A stretch of DNA of 64,000 nucleotides from an uncultured Saprospiraceae bacterium (GCA_905480605.1 CAJQRD010000023.1:38351-102350); one strand, 5' to 3'; counted from the first letter of the stretch, positions 8,233 to 19,389 are shown. Notes: generated by a model not told the origin, from the sequence alone. Translations and numbers: made by a program.

Positions 8233-9771
8233 ATGGAGAAAATTATAATCTTAGATTTTGGTTCGCAATACACTCAGCTTATTGCCAGGCGCTTGAGAGA
8301 ACTTCAAGTTTATTCAGAAATCTTGCCGTACAATTCACAAATTGACTTTTCTGATGCTGATATTCAGGGTGTTATCCTATCGGGTAGTCCTTGTTCAGTT
8401 AATGATGAAGAGTTTTTTGATGTAAATATTGCATCGATCTTGAATGAAAAACCAGTTTTAGCAATTTGTTATGGTGCTCAATTGGCTGCTAAAAACTTTG
8501 GAGGTCGGGTTGAAAAATCTGAGAAAAGAGAATACGGTAAAGCCAAGATCAATATTTCAGCTGATAGTATAATCTTTAAAGATATTGATCAAAATACCCA
8601 AGTCTGGATGTCTCATGGGGATACTATAAAAGAATTACCATCTCAATTTGAAGTTTTAGCCCAAACTTCTTCAATTCCAGTTGCAGCATATAAGTCTAAA
8701 GACAATGCTTTTCCAAATAGCTTTTTTGGATTACAGTTTCATCCAGAAGTAACCCATTCTCTTCAAGGAATTGGCATTCTAGAAAATTTTATAAAACATA
8801 TTACGAAGTGCAGTCAATCCTGGACGTCAGAATCATTTATTGAAGACACTGTAACTGATCTTAAAAATAAACTAGGTGATGACCATGTAATATTAGGATT
8901 GTCTGGAGGAGTTGATTCTACCGTCGCAGCAATGTTATTGCATAAGGCAATTGGTCCAAACCTGACAGGTATCTTTGTAAATAATGGCTTGCTTAGAAAA
9001 AATGAATTTGAAGAAGTTTTAAAGTCCTATGAAGTTTTAGGACTTAATGTTGTTGGTGTTGATGCTACAGATGAATTTCTAGATGAACTTACAGGTGTTT
9101 CAGATCCAGAGCAAAAAAGAAAAATTATTGGTCGCGTATTTATTGAAGTATTTGACCGGGAAGCGCACAAAATGGAAAATGTAAAATGGCTGGCTCAAGG
9201 CACTATTTATCCTGATGTTATTGAATCAGTATCCGTGAAAGGACCATCTGCCACTATCAAGTCTCACCACAATGTTGGTGGGTTACCAGAAATATTAAAC
9301 CTTAAAATTGTTGAGCCACTTCGATCATTGTTTAAAGATGAGGTAAGGTCAGTTGGCCGTAAGTTAGGGTTAGCCGAATCGTTTATAGGAAGACATCCTT
9401 TTCCTGGTCCAGGTATGGCTATTCGCGTTTTAGGAGAACTTACACGCGAAAAACTAAAGTTAAATCAGGACGCGGATCACATTTATATAAATAAATTAAA
9501 AGCGGCTGGCTGGTATGACAAAATTTGGCAAGCTGGTACAATTTTATTACCTGTCAAATCCGTTGGAGTAATGGGTGATGAAAGAACGTACGAATTTACT
9601 GTGGCATTGCGTGCTGTAAATTCAAACGATGGAATGACTGCTGAATGGACAAATATCCCTTATGAATTATTGGCAGAAATTTCTAATGAAATAATTAATC
9701 AAGTTAAAGGTATTAACAGAGTAGTATATGACATCAGCACAAAACCACCAGCAACTATTGAATGGGAATAA
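8233..9771 (+). CDS. guaA: GMP synthase (glutamine-hydrolysing)
   Basis: The 512-residue enzyme converts XMP, ATP and glutamine to GMP. The N-terminal class I amidotransferase domain carries C79, H170 and E172. The ATP pyrophosphatase domain has the P-loop SGGVDS at 224-229, and the C-terminal dimerisation domain ends KPPATIEWE as in all GuaA. The reading frame could open three codons upstream at TTG, but the promoter -7 box covers that position, so ATG 8233 is chosen. It heads a run of five closely packed genes to 13167. Confidence 0.97.
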   Translation: MEKIIILDFGSQYTQLIARRLRELQVYSEILPYNSQIDFSDADIQGVILSGSPCSVNDEEFFDVNIASILNEKPVLAICYGAQLAAKNFGGRVEKSEKREYGKAKINISADSIIFKDIDQNTQVWMSHGDTIKELPSQFEVLAQTSSIPVAAYKSKDNAFPNSFFGLQFHPEVTHSLQGIGILENFIKHITKCSQSWTSESFIEDTVTDLKNKLGDDHVILGLSGGVDSTVAAMLLHKAIGPNLTGIFVNNGLLRKNEFEEVLKSYEVLGLNVVGVDATDEFLDELTGVSDPEQKRKIIGRVFIEVFDREAHKMENVKWLAQGTIYPDVIESVSVKGPSATIKSHHNVGGLPEILNLKIVEPLRSLFKDEVRSVGRKLGLAESFIGRHPFPGPGMAIRVLGELTREKLKLNQDADHIYINKLKAAGWYDKIWQAGTILLPVKSVGVMGDERTYEFTVALRAVNSNDGMTAEWTNIPYELLAEISNEIINQVKGINRVVYDISTKPPATIEWE

Positions 9772-11104
9772 ATTCCTTTTCTTTATTCTGGCTTGCTTTC
9801 TTTTAAGTCTTTCTGCTTGCAGTGGCACGAAAAAGGCAACAAAGCCAAAAGTTATTAAGCCTTCAACCTCTAAAAATGACAAATCAGTTCAACGAGGCGG
9901 AGGAAGAATGGACACAATCCAGTGGACAGAAGTTGATAGAACAAAAGAATATAATTCAACAATAGAAGACCTTGATCTTGAAAAGAAAGATAGATATAAA
10001 ATCAGTCTTTTATTTCCTTTTGAAATAAGCACATCAGACCAAGGAGATGTTATGGATCAAAAATCCAAGTTGGGAAAAATGACCAATTATTATGCTGGTG
10101 TGCGAATGGCTTTGAATCAATTGGAAAATGAAGGGATTAATTTAGATGTTGATGTGTTGGATGCAGAATCTGGAAATTTCGATAGAAAACTACAGCAGTG
10201 CCGTGATGCAGATGTTATAATAGGTCCAAGGTCTAAAGAACACCTTTCAGTGACTGCGAACTTTGGAAGAAACAACAATATACCTGTCATTTCCCCTTGG
10301 AGATCTAGCACCAAAATAACAAGTGACAACAATTTTTTCGTGCAATTGAAAACAAGTTTGAGAAATCATTTCACTAAAATTGTTGAACATGCAAAATCAG
10401 AATACAGTGATGATCAAATAGTTTTGCTTGGACGCCAACGTACAAAAACAGATTTCAGTTACATGAAATATATGCAACAAGTTGCTGCAGCAATTAACAA
10501 TGATGGAAATAACAATCCTTTGCAAGAATTTTATTTGGATGTGGATTCTTTGAGTACTGGAGAGTTTGCCTTTGATAGTACTTTTATTGAAGGTAAAACA
10601 ACAGTTTTCTTGTTGCCAAATCATTCTTTTTCCGCTGATGAAGACTTCGTGTATAACGCCGCTAGAAAAATGAATGGTGAGAAAGGATTGGAAAATGTTG
10701 TATTGTATGGAATGCCAATTCTATTGGAATCAGATAAAATTAAGTATGACCTTCATCGTGGTTTAAATATGCGTATTTGCCGATCAAGTTATGTAGACCG
10801 CAATAACATTCAAATTAAGGAATTTAGACAGAAGTATTTTGATGTGTACAGTGGATTCCCCTCTGATGAAGCGATGGAGGGATATGACATGATGATTTTT
10901 ATTGGCAGAAGCATGTTCAATTATGGAAAGAAATTCCAATACTTTTTAGACACCTATGAATCAAGTTTGCTACAGACAAAATTCGATATCAAAAAAGTAT
11001 TTAAAGAAGATACCGATGATAATTTTAAAAATGTTCAATATTTTCAAAATGACCATTTGTATATTTTGACTTTTGAAAATAATAAGTTTGAAGCCCGTCA
11101 ATAA
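9728..11104 (+). CDS. Lipoprotein with periplasmic-binding (type 1) fold, ABC substrate-binding-like
   Basis: The 458-residue protein has a lipoprotein signal with lipobox LSAC near residue 31 and a basic low-complexity linker. From about 95 onward it reads as a Leu/Ile/Val-type periplasmic-binding fold ([10 protein letters not shown], then [16 protein letters not shown], then DVIIGPRS and IPVISPWRS). Similar proteins follow guaA in other Bacteroidota, often with LysM domains; none is seen here. No permease or ATPase is nearby, so a role in envelope maintenance is as likely as transport. The ATG overlaps guaA by 44 bp. A TTG about 27 bp downstream (near 9755) would give a more usual short signal peptide and is a possible true start. 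Confidence 0.75.
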   Translation: MTSAQNHQQLLNGNKFLFFILACFLLSLSACSGTKKATKPKVIKPSTSKNDKSVQRGGGRMDTIQWTEVDRTKEYNSTIEDLDLEKKDRYKISLLFPFEISTSDQGDVMDQKSKLGKMTNYYAGVRMALNQLENEGINLDVDVLDAESGNFDRKLQQCRDADVIIGPRSKEHLSVTANFGRNNNIPVISPWRSSTKITSDNNFFVQLKTSLRNHFTKIVEHAKSEYSDDQIVLLGRQRTKTDFSYMKYMQQVAAAINNDGNNNPLQEFYLDVDSLSTGEFAFDSTFIEGKTTVFLLPNHSFSADEDFVYNAARKMNGEKGLENVVLYGMPILLESDKIKYDLHRGLNMRICRSSYVDRNNIQIKEFRQKYFDVYSGFPSDEAMEGYDMMIFIGRSMFNYGKKFQYFLDTYESSLLQTKFDIKKVFKEDTDDNFKNVQYFQNDHLYILTFENNKFEARQ

Positions 11105-11110
11105 TACTCT

Positions 11111-11749
11111 ATGATTTCAGAAAGACGCGAAGAAAAACTTAGAACAGTTGCTGCAAACCGACAGAATTTTACCGTCATTTTGGAGAACGTTCATAACCCT
11201 CATAATATTGGTGCAGTAATGAGAACCTGCGATGCCGTTGGTATCTATGAAGTCTATATATTATATACCGATCCACGACAAAGGTCAATTACTTTGAGGG
11301 ACTTGCAAACCACATCTACAGGTGTTAAAAAATGGGTTGATATCCACTTATTTAATGACAGTGAAAGTTGTTTTAAGGCTGTTAGAAAAAAGTATAATAA
11401 AATATATGCAACTCATTTAAATGCAGACGCGAAGAGTATTTATAAAACAGACTTGACTGAAAATGTGGCATTGATGTTTGGCAATGAACATGCAGGATTA
11501 ACTAAAGAAGTTCTTTCTCATGCAGATGGTAATATCTTAATTCCGCAGGTAGGTATGGCGCAAAGTCTTAATATATCTGTTGCATGTGCGGTCACTCTTT
11601 ATGAAACAATGAGACAGCGTGAAGTTGCTGGCATGTACTCAAATGAAATAGGGGCGGATAATGTATTGAACAATGAGATTTATAATTCATATCTTGAAAA
11701 GCATAATGAAGCTTATTTAAGAGGAAGAATTAAACCAGAAACCCAATAA
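11111..11749 (+). CDS. trmH: TrmH/SpoU-family RNA 2'-O-methyltransferase
   Basis: The 212-residue protein has the three SPOUT motifs in order: NVHNPHNIGAVMRTCDAVG (motif 1, with catalytic Arg), LMFGNEHAGL (motif 2) and IPQVGMAQSLNISVACAV (motif 3), which form the knotted SAM site. TrmH methylates G18 of tRNA on the ribose. Length and motif 3 favour the TrmH branch over RlmB, but the exact target is not proven. It starts 6 bp after the lipoprotein gene and is followed one base later by the next gene. Confidence 0.88.
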   Translation: MISERREEKLRTVAANRQNFTVILENVHNPHNIGAVMRTCDAVGIYEVYILYTDPRQRSITLRDLQTTSTGVKKWVDIHLFNDSESCFKAVRKKYNKIYATHLNADAKSIYKTDLTENVALMFGNEHAGLTKEVLSHADGNILIPQVGMAQSLNISVACAVTLYETMRQREVAGMYSNEIGADNVLNNEIYNSYLEKHNEAYLRGRIKPETQ

Positions 11750-11750
11750 G

Positions 11751-12107
11751 ATGGATCTTGAATCCTTTAGAGAGTATTGTTTGTCAAAAAAAGCGTGTGA
11801 AGAAACATTTCCTTTTGATGAGGTTACTTTGGTCTTTAAAGTAATGGGAAAGATCTTTGCTCTTGTTCCTTTGGACAATGAAATTGCAAGCAGCAATCTT
11901 AAAGCTGACCCAGAGTGGTCTATTGAGCTGAGAGAATCTCATTATCAAATTACGCCGGGGTTTCACATGAGTAAAAAACATTGGAACACAGTTTTGTTGG
12001 AACAAGGTCTTGATGATAAACTTATTATGCAAATGATTGATCATTCTTATGACTTGGTTGTTTCAAAACTTACGAAAGGCAATAAAGAAATTTTGAAGAA
12101 ATTATAA
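11751..12107 (+). CDS. MmcQ/YjbR family protein
   Basis: The 118-residue protein opens MDLESFREYCLSKKACEETF and contains VFKVMGKIFALV and HMSKKHWNTV, the signature pieces of the YjbR/CyaY-like fold. Family members are small cytoplasmic proteins, described as DNA-binding in some cases, with no firm function. It starts one base after the trmH stop and ends one base before the TTG start of the next gene, so it is surely co-transcribed. Confidence 0.88.
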   Translation: MDLESFREYCLSKKACEETFPFDEVTLVFKVMGKIFALVPLDNEIASSNLKADPEWSIELRESHYQITPGFHMSKKHWNTVLLEQGLDDKLIMQMIDHSYDLVVSKLTKGNKEILKKL

Positions 12108-12108
12108 A

Positions 12109-13167
12109 TTGAACCGAGAGAAGAAAATATTAATTGTTGGTCAAGGATTGGCTGGAACATTATTGTCTCAGCAACTGTATAAGAGAGGAATTGAGTTCCA
12201 TTTCATTGACAATGCCCATCAAGCGGCTTCAACGAAAGTCGCAGCCGGATTGATAAATCCAATTACAGGTCGCCGATATATTAAGAGTTGGCTCATAGAT
12301 GAGTTGCTTCCAGAAGCTTTAGAACAATATCAGGCTTTTGAAAAGTTACTTGGGATTCAAATCGTATATCAAAAAAACATTCTTAGGACTTTAAGAAATC
12401 CAAAACAAATTAACTTGTGGGATGATGCAAGCACCAGACCTGGTTACACTTCTTACATGGAAGAGCATCCTGATGCTGAAAACTTTGAAAAATTCGTGGC
12501 AGATCCTTGTAGATATGCTGAAGTTAAAAACTCCTATAGAATTAATATCAGTTTGCTCATTGAGCAATATCAAAAATGGTTGTTGGGTAAAGATATATTG
12601 AGTTTAGATACTTTTGATTTTGAAAAATTGCTTGTCAATAATCAAGTTGTAGAATACAATGGAGTTGAGTATGCATCTGTGATTTTTTGTCAAGGGCATG
12701 CTTCCTTACAAAATCCCTTTTTTGGAGAATTAGGTTTTCAACTGGCAAAAGGTCAAGTATTGACTTTAAAATTTGATGATTTTACATCTCAAAAGATACT
12801 GAGAGATGATATTTTCTTTGCTTCAGATCATAAAGGGCAGTTTTGGTGCGGTGGTGGTTATTACTGGGCATTTGAAGATGATAAACCAACCAAAGAGTGG
12901 AGAGCAGAATGGGAAGAAAAAATAAAGGCTATAACAAAATTACCATATACCATAGTAGAACATAAAGCTGCGATTCGACCTTGCGTCTTAGATCGCAAAC
13001 CCTTATTAGGTAGACATACTACACATGAGAATTTGGTATTGTTCAACGGTTTAGGGACAAAAGGAACATCGCTAGGGCCTTATTTTGCAAAGCACTTAAT
13101 TGAGCATTTGTTTGATGGAAAAAATTTAATGTCAGAAGTTGATTGGAGGAGATATATCAAACCTTAA
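12109..13167 (+). CDS. FAD-dependent oxidoreductase (DAO/DadA-like)
   Basis: The 352-residue protein has an N-terminal dinucleotide-binding motif KILIVGQGLAGTLLSQQL (6-23) with an acidic residue ending the second strand (HFID), and the DAO-type C-terminal FAD signature around 300-335 (LVLFNGLGTKGTSLGPYFA). Such enzymes oxidise amino acids or other amines; no substrate can be named. The start is TTG, placed directly after the preceding stop codon, and the signature begins only six residues in, which supports this start. It is the last gene of the guaA run. Confidence 0.85.
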   Translation: MNREKKILIVGQGLAGTLLSQQLYKRGIEFHFIDNAHQAASTKVAAGLINPITGRRYIKSWLIDELLPEALEQYQAFEKLLGIQIVYQKNILRTLRNPKQINLWDDASTRPGYTSYMEEHPDAENFEKFVADPCRYAEVKNSYRINISLLIEQYQKWLLGKDILSLDTFDFEKLLVNNQVVEYNGVEYASVIFCQGHASLQNPFFGELGFQLAKGQVLTLKFDDFTSQKILRDDIFFASDHKGQFWCGGGYYWAFEDDKPTKEWRAEWEEKIKAITKLPYTIVEHKAAIRPCVLDRKPLLGRHTTHENLVLFNGLGTKGTSLGPYFAKHLIEHLFDGKNLMSEVDWRRYIKP

Positions 13168-13320
13168 CTTCAATAACCATCCTTTTAACAGTTTTTCTAC
13201 CTAAAATTTTAAATAACACACAAAGTTTTGTTAAATACTATATTACAAAGAAATTTATTTGATTTGAATTATGTAATGTAGTTAGACGTAGCGTCATTTG
13301 AATGAATAAGAAATTTAAAT

Positions 13321-16300
13321 ATGAAACATATATTAATAATACTCTTGACTTTATTGTCAGGGAACAGCTTTTCAGAGATGGAGAATGATGGTTTTGATAA
13401 ACTCTGGGCTGAAGTAGAAGCATTTGAAAAGCAGAGACTGCCAAAATCTGCGTATGAAATTGTAAATACTATTTATAAGAAAGCAAAATCCGAAAAAGCT
13501 GATGATCAATTGGTCAAAGCTGCTATTTATAAATTGAAACTTTCTGCTCAGTTTGAAGATCGTGATCCTGCAGAATTCATCATTGAATTTGAAGGTGAAT
13601 TGACTTCAATTAAAAGTAAGGCCACTAAGAAAGTATTAATGTCAATGCTGGGTGAACTCTATCATCAATATGGCATGAGAAATATGGGGCGTTTTCAGAA
13701 TAGAACTGAAGCGGTAGAGGAAGAAAAGTCTAATAAATTATCGTTGATGTCTTTGGCAGAACTTCAAACGACATCTTACAATTACTATCTTCATTCAATT
13801 GAAGAGATTCCTGATTTGGATATTTCGGATTTTAAGTTATTGACATTATCCGCAACGAGTTTGCGATTTCTTATTGAGGCAAAGTCTCTGGAACAACTGC
13901 TATATTTGAGAGCTATTGAACATTTTGGAAATAGCCAGTCCTTGCTTGCCTTACCAATAAATAATTACAGTTTAAATAACAAATATTTTTTTGAATCAGA
14001 TAAAACTTTTGTAGGCTTAGACATTCCGCAAAAGAATGAACAGGACTTTAAACTGGAGGCTCTTCGTTTGTATCAGAATATAGCAAAATCAACCTTATTC
14101 TCAACAGATCAAAAATTGCGTTTTCAATTCAAAAGAGTAGAGTATATACGATCAAATTCAGATATCAATAACAAAGACAAACTATATGTTGAAACTTTAA
14201 AAAATATCGCTCAGGAATATAAAGACAATCCTTCAATGCAATTGGCTTACATTAAATTGACAGAGTATTACTTACAATTGGCAGAAAGAAATAATAATCA
14301 AGATAGTGATTCTGAAATTGATGCATACAAAGAAGTGTACCGTTGGATTCAAAAAGGGAAAGTTGAGTTTCCTAAAGGGGAGTATAATGATATTGTTGAA
14401 GACCAAAGAATGCGTCTCAATAAGCAATCTTTGAAAGTTCAAACTGAGCAAGTTGTTGTAGCCAATACTGATTTTCTTGCAAATGTGCAATATCGAAATT
14501 CGCCAACTGTTTATTTGATGCTTTTAAAGCTAAATACAGAACAGTTAGATCAATATAATTTAAAAAGAAGACAAGATGATAAGTTGTCATACTTACTCAG
14601 TCAATCTAAATTGAAGGAGTGGAATATTAAATTACCTAAGGCTGATGATTTTAACAATCATAGTATTGAGATTCCAATTGATGGTTTAGATTTTGGCACT
14701 TATTTCTTATTGTCAAGTACAAATTCAAATTTTGAATATGACGATTATGATTTAGATCTTATCAACCAATTTCAAGTATCTAACTTGAGTTATGTGCATC
14801 AGAATAGAGATGGAAGTCTAGAAGGGTATGTACTTGATCGAAATGATGGGACACCTATTGCAGGAGTGAATGTGGATGTTTTTATTTCGCAATACTTGCC
14901 AAGTGAAAGAAGATCTGAGTGGCAGAAGGTCGAATCTTTAAAATCGGATGAAGATGGATTTTTCAGATACAAAGGTGGACAGAATAATTTTTCCGTAAAA
15001 ATTTCTAAAGGAAAGGATGTATTAGATCAAAGGGTTTCTCATTACAATTATAATAATAGTAAGGATCGTGAAATGAGTTCTGTAACCCTATTTACTGATC
15101 GTGCTATCTATAGACCTGGACAACTTGTCTACTTCAAAGGAATTGTTCTTAATAAATCAAGTAAAGAACGTGTTCCGAATATAGTCAGTGGCACTAAAGT
15201 CATTGTTAAATTTAAGGATGCCAATTGGCAGGACATTTCTGAGCAAACTTTTACAACAAACGAATATGGAACATTCAACGGTAAATTTGTTGCACCTTCT
15301 TCAGGATTATTAGGAAGGTACTCATTAGTCGTGGAGCTAAGAAATGGAAATGGGCAAAAACAAATCCAAATTGAAGAATACAAAAGACCTAAATTTTATG
15401 TTGAGTTTGATAAGTTGAAAGACTCTAATGTTTTGGGCGACGATATAATAATTAAAGGAAATGCTATTGCTTTTTCTGGAGTTAGAATGTCAGGAGCTAA
15501 AGTGAAATATTATGTTTTAAGAAAACAAAACTATTATCCATACTACTACAGTTGGAGACGTCCAGGCAACCAAAGAACGGAGGAGATTATCGAAAGGGGA
15601 GAAGTAATGACAAATAGGGACGGTGATTTTGAAATAGATTTCTCAACTGAGTCTTCTTTTAAAAAGAATCAAACTTATATATATGAATTGAAAGTTGATG
15701 TTACTGATCTTACAGGAATGTCAAGTTCTGGTAGCAAACAAATAGTAGTGAGTCAAGTACCATTTAACTTTAAAAGCAATTTCCCTAAAAATGCTTTCGA
15801 TACTGATCTTGATAAGTATAGCTTGGAAGTTAACAATAATGAAGGCGAAGCAATCGCATCTAAAGTAAAGATGACTGTTACTTTATTACAATCTCCAGAA
15901 TTGGCAAAGAAAACTAGGTACTGGGAAGTTCCGGATATCATGTATTTACCACTTGATGAATTTTCCAAGGGACTACCGAATGAATCTTATGGCGACAATC
16001 AAAGTCCCGATAAGTGGAAGGTGAAGAAAGTTGTTAAATCTGAAGAATTTGAATTTTCTAAACCATTTGGTGTTTCTCTAAAGGGTTTAAATAAAGGGGC
16101 TTACAAAATTGATTTTATAGTTTCTGATACGAATGGTAATTCAAAAAAATATACAGAATATTTAAACGTTTCCTCAGCAAAAGGTTGTGCTATCCCAACC
16201 GATTATATATGGAATTCAAATTTGAAATCTAAATACCAACCAGGGGATAAGTTAAACTTGAATCTTAATTTTCCTTACAAGAAATTCAATGTTTACTACA

Positions 16301-19300
16301 GAATTAGTCAAGGTGATAGAGTATTGAAATCTGGGACTATAACAAAACGAACTAAAGGAATTGATTACACCATTAATGAAATCGATAGAGGGAATTTGGA
16401 TGTTGAATTGATGTATGTAAAACACAATCGAATAAATTCTAAACGTTTGACTGTAAATGTTCCCTGGGACAACAAAAAATTAAATTTAAGTATTGATAAA
16501 TTTCGAGATAAATTAGAACCAGGAAGTGATGAAAATTGGACTGTTAGAGTAAAGGACAATGATGGTAATAATGTAACTGCTGAGATTCTGGCAGGAATGT
16601 ATGATAGCAGCTTGGACCAATTTGTTGATAATTCTTGGATGTCTTCATTCTTTCCTAGTTACTATTCTCAAATGAGATTTAACGGTGTAGGATTTTCAGC
16701 AAATAATGCAATCACCTTAAAAAGATATAATAACCAAAGTTATCAAACTTACTTATCTGGATATTCTCCATATTTAAATTGGTTTAATTTCAGTTTGCCT
16801 TATCGTGGATATGGGAACAGTGGAGGTAGAATAATGAAACGGAGTGGCGCACCTATGGCATCGCAAGCCATGCCAATGGAAGTTGATGAGTCTGCAATGA
16901 TGGAATCAAGTGCAGCTGATGGAGATCAGAATGAAAGGGATGCCATTGGAACCAACGATTCAAATAAAACTACTGATAAACCTGTATCTGAAAAACCAAT
17001 CAATGTAAGAGAAAATTTAAATGAAACTGTTTTCTTTTATCCTGAAATAAAGACATCTGATACAGGTGAAGCAAGTCTTTCCTTTAAAATGAACGAGGCA
17101 TTGACAAAGTGGAAATTGTTGATTTTTGCACATACTACTGATCTGAAATATACATTTGATGAATTTATACTTGAGACTTCTAAAGATTTAATTATTGAAC
17201 CCAATTTACCACGGTTTTTAAGGCAAGGTGACAATTTATCACTGAATGCTAAAGTGACAAACCTAAGTGATGGTGTCTTGGATGTGTCCTCAATAATAAA
17301 TTTGATGACGCACACTACAAAGGTTGATGTAACAGATTCGATGTTGGGCGATATTTCCGAAGAACAAACACTAACGTTAGCTGCGGGCGAAAGTAAAATT
17401 GTTTCTTGGTCGGTTAAAGTACCAAAAGATTTTATAGACTTTCTTGACATTAAAATGACAGTAAATAACGATATTGTTTCTGATGGTGAATTGAATCAAT
17501 TGCCTGTATTGTCAAATAGAATGTTGGTTACCGAAAGTATGGTAATGCATGTTGGAGCACTTGAAACCGAAGTGTTTAAGTTTGATGCGATGCGCAAAAT
17601 GGACAGTTCTACTACATTGGAAAACTTTAAATATTCACTAGAGTTTTATACGAACCCATCTTGGTTGGTATTAAAATCCTTGCCTTCGATGATAGACCAG
17701 GAATCTATTGTTACAACCAATATATTTGACACCTACTATGCTACAAGTTTGGGTTTTGATTTGGTAAATAAAGATCAACGTGTTAAGAATATGATCCAAG
17801 TTTGGAATGCTGATAATGAGCAAGGAAATTTGGCAACAAACCATGATCTAAAGTTGTCTGACTTGAAAGAAACTCCTTGGGTTAGAGAATCAATTGCTGA
17901 AGATGAAAACATAAGAATGTTGTCTTCATTTCTTGATGAAAACAATGTCACTCAGAATCTTATGGAACTTTCAAAACGTATAAAGGATAGACAGTTATCT
18001 AATGGTGGGTTTACCTGGACACCTGGAGGTAGAGACAATTGGTATATAACGCAATACATACTGGAGGGTCTTTCTAGATTAAATTCACTAGGAGTTGATA
18101 TAAGTAGTTTTGATAAATCTATGTTAGATGAAGCTGTTTTTTATACAGATCAAGCAATGTTGACGATGTACAACAAACGAGGTATTGACAATAAAAATCT
18201 TGATCCAATAGTCGTGCAATACTTATATGTTCGTCCACAGTATAAGAATGTACCAGTAAGTCGTCAGTTGCGCTCGGTAATGGATCATTATCAGAATTTG
18301 ATTCTGGAAAATTGGACAAAACGAGGCAGTTATGAACAGGGATTGATGGCATATGGCTTGTACTTGGATGATAAAACTAAAGAAGCAATAAGTATCTTAA
18401 ATTCATTGAAAGAAAGATTGGTCAGAGATGAGAAGTTAGGCTACTATTGGAATGACCAAGCAGGTTATTATTGGTATAACGCTGATGTAGAAAAGCAAGC
18501 GTTTATGATTGGCTTGTTCAAGTTGATGGATAATGATCAATTAATAATTGATGGATTAAAATTATGGTTATTGAAGAACAAGCAAACCAATAGCTGGAAG
18601 ACTAGTAAGGCGACCTCTTCAGCAGTTTACGCTTTTATGAAGGACAGTGATAATTGGATAGAGAATGCAGGAGATGTGAAAGTTAGTTTTCCTATTCTCA
18701 ATGAGGATGTAGAATCCAATGCTGCAAAATCAAATGGACTAATAATTAGAAAAGAGTGGCAAGGTAAAGAAGTGACGTCTAAACTAAATGAAGTTAAAGT
18801 TGAGAATCCAAACAGCCATGTAACTTGGGGCGCTTCCTATTGGCAGTATTTCGAAGACTTGGATAATATTGAAAGTTTCACAGGGACTCCTTTGAAACTG
18901 GAAAAGAAGTTGTACAAAGTTGTACAAAGTGATAAAGGCGATCAGTTAATGGCTCTTGATAACAAAACCAAATTAGAAGCAGGAGATAAACTCCGTGTTA
19001 AGATATATCTTAATGTTGATCGTCCTATGGAGTTTGTTCAAATGAAGGACTTAAGAGGCAGTGGATTGGAGCCGATCAATGTTTTGTCAAAATACAAATG
19101 GCAAGATGGATTAGGATATTATGAAAGTACCAAGGATGTAGCCACTTACTTCTATTTTGACTATTTACCAAAGGGTAATTTTGTTTTTGAATATGAAACT
19201 TTTGTAGTACATGAAGGTACTTACTCAAACGGTAATTGTTCTATTCAATCAATGTATGCACCTGAGTTTGGAAGTCATAGTGCTGGTGAGGTGTTAATAG

Positions 19301-19308
19301 TGGAGTAG
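13321..19308 (+). CDS. Alpha-2-macroglobulin family protein, thioester-less
   Basis: The 1995-residue secreted or periplasmic protein has a signal peptide (about 1-18), an N-terminal helical region to about 330, a carboxypeptidase-regulatory-like insert near 500-560, an MG2 domain with FTDRAIYRPGQ near 590, further macroglobulin domains, a bait/low-complexity stretch with Met-rich sequence (about 1170-1225), the A2M core ETVFFYPEIKTSDTGEASL (about 1237) and a helical toroid domain (about 1450-1750). The GCGEQ thioester is absent: the matching place reads LPSMIDQESIVTT (about 1453). Bacterial A2Ms are proposed to trap proteases in the periplasm; thioester-less forms must act without covalent capture. 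Usually a penicillin-binding protein 1C gene lies next to A2M, but not here. Confidence 0.93.
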   Translation: MKHILIILLTLLSGNSFSEMENDGFDKLWAEVEAFEKQRLPKSAYEIVNTIYKKAKSEKADDQLVKAAIYKLKLSAQFEDRDPAEFIIEFEGELTSIKSKATKKVLMSMLGELYHQYGMRNMGRFQNRTEAVEEEKSNKLSLMSLAELQTTSYNYYLHSIEEIPDLDISDFKLLTLSATSLRFLIEAKSLEQLLYLRAIEHFGNSQSLLALPINNYSLNNKYFFESDKTFVGLDIPQKNEQDFKLEALRLYQNIAKSTLFSTDQKLRFQFKRVEYIRSNSDINNKDKLYVETLKNIAQEYKDNPSMQLAYIKLTEYYLQLAERNNNQDSDSEIDAYKEVYRWIQKGKVEFPKGEYNDIVEDQRMRLNKQSLKVQTEQVVVANTDFLANVQYRNSPTVYLMLLKLNTEQLDQYNLKRRQDDKLSYLLSQSKLKEWNIKLPKADDFNNHSIEIPIDGLDFGTYFLLSSTNSNFEYDDYDLDLINQFQVSNLSYVHQNRDGSLEGYVLDRNDGTPIAGVNVDVFISQYLPSERRSEWQKVESLKSDEDGFFRYKGGQNNFSVKISKGKDVLDQRVSHYNYNNSKDREMSSVTLFTDRAIYRPGQLVYFKGIVLNKSSKERVPNIVSGTKVIVKFKDANWQDISEQTFTTNEYGTFNGKFVAPSSGLLGRYSLVVELRNGNGQKQIQIEEYKRPKFYVEFDKLKDSNVLGDDIIIKGNAIAFSGVRMSGAKVKYYVLRKQNYYPYYYSWRRPGNQRTEEIIERGEVMTNRDGDFEIDFSTESSFKKNQTYIYELKVDVTDLTGMSSSGSKQIVVSQVPFNFKSNFPKNAFDTDLDKYSLEVNNNEGEAIASKVKMTVTLLQSPELAKKTRYWEVPDIMYLPLDEFSKGLPNESYGDNQSPDKWKVKKVVKSEEFEFSKPFGVSLKGLNKGAYKIDFIVSDTNGNSKKYTEYLNVSSAKGCAIPTDYIWNSNLKSKYQPGDKLNLNLNFPYKKFNVYYRISQGDRVLKSGTITKRTKGIDYTINEIDRGNLDVELMYVKHNRINSKRLTVNVPWDNKKLNLSIDKFRDKLEPGSDENWTVRVKDNDGNNVTAEILAGMYDSSLDQFVDNSWMSSFFPSYYSQMRFNGVGFSANNAITLKRYNNQSYQTYLSGYSPYLNWFNFSLPYRGYGNSGGRIMKRSGAPMASQAMPMEVDESAMMESSAADGDQNERDAIGTNDSNKTTDKPVSEKPINVRENLNETVFFYPEIKTSDTGEASLSFKMNEALTKWKLLIFAHTTDLKYTFDEFILETSKDLIIEPNLPRFLRQGDNLSLNAKVTNLSDGVLDVSSIINLMTHTTKVDVTDSMLGDISEEQTLTLAAGESKIVSWSVKVPKDFIDFLDIKMTVNNDIVSDGELNQLPVLSNRMLVTESMVMHVGALETEVFKFDAMRKMDSSTTLENFKYSLEFYTNPSWLVLKSLPSMIDQESIVTTNIFDTYYATSLGFDLVNKDQRVKNMIQVWNADNEQGNLATNHDLKLSDLKETPWVRESIAEDENIRMLSSFLDENNVTQNLMELSKRIKDRQLSNGGFTWTPGGRDNWYITQYILEGLSRLNSLGVDISSFDKSMLDEAVFYTDQAMLTMYNKRGIDNKNLDPIVVQYLYVRPQYKNVPVSRQLRSVMDHYQNLILENWTKRGSYEQGLMAYGLYLDDKTKEAISILNSLKERLVRDEKLGYYWNDQAGYYWYNADVEKQAFMIGLFKLMDNDQLIIDGLKLWLLKNKQTNSWKTSKATSSAVYAFMKDSDNWIENAGDVKVSFPILNEDVESNAAKSNGLIIRKEWQGKEVTSKLNEVKVENPNSHVTWGASYWQYFEDLDNIESFTGTPLKLEKKLYKVVQSDKGDQLMALDNKTKLEAGDKLRVKIYLNVDRPMEFVQMKDLRGSGLEPINVLSKYKWQDGLGYYESTKDVATYFYFDYLPKGNFVFEYETFVVHEGTYSNGNCSIQSMYAPEFGSHSAGEVLIVE

Positions 19309-19356
19309 GAATAATTTTTAAGGAAATGTATTGGTTAAGAAAATGAATTTCATTCG

Positions 19357-19389
19357 GAGCATTCAAATGGTGAGAATATTTGGATGCTC
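19357..19389. other. 12-bp stem hairpin after the macroglobulin gene
   Basis: GAGCATTCAAAT (19357-19368) pairs with ATTTGGATGCTC (19378-19389) with one G-U pair and a 9-base loop. There is no following T-run. It may protect the 3' end of the macroglobulin mRNA or attenuate read-through into the 19431 gene. Confidence 0.4.

Noticed and set aside
12391..12573. 60-codon minus-strand reading frame
   Set aside because: Antisense to the FAD oxidoreductase gene with no supporting signal.
17037..17450. 137-codon minus-strand reading frame
   Set aside because: It is antisense to the alpha-2-macroglobulin gene and shows no recognisable domain.
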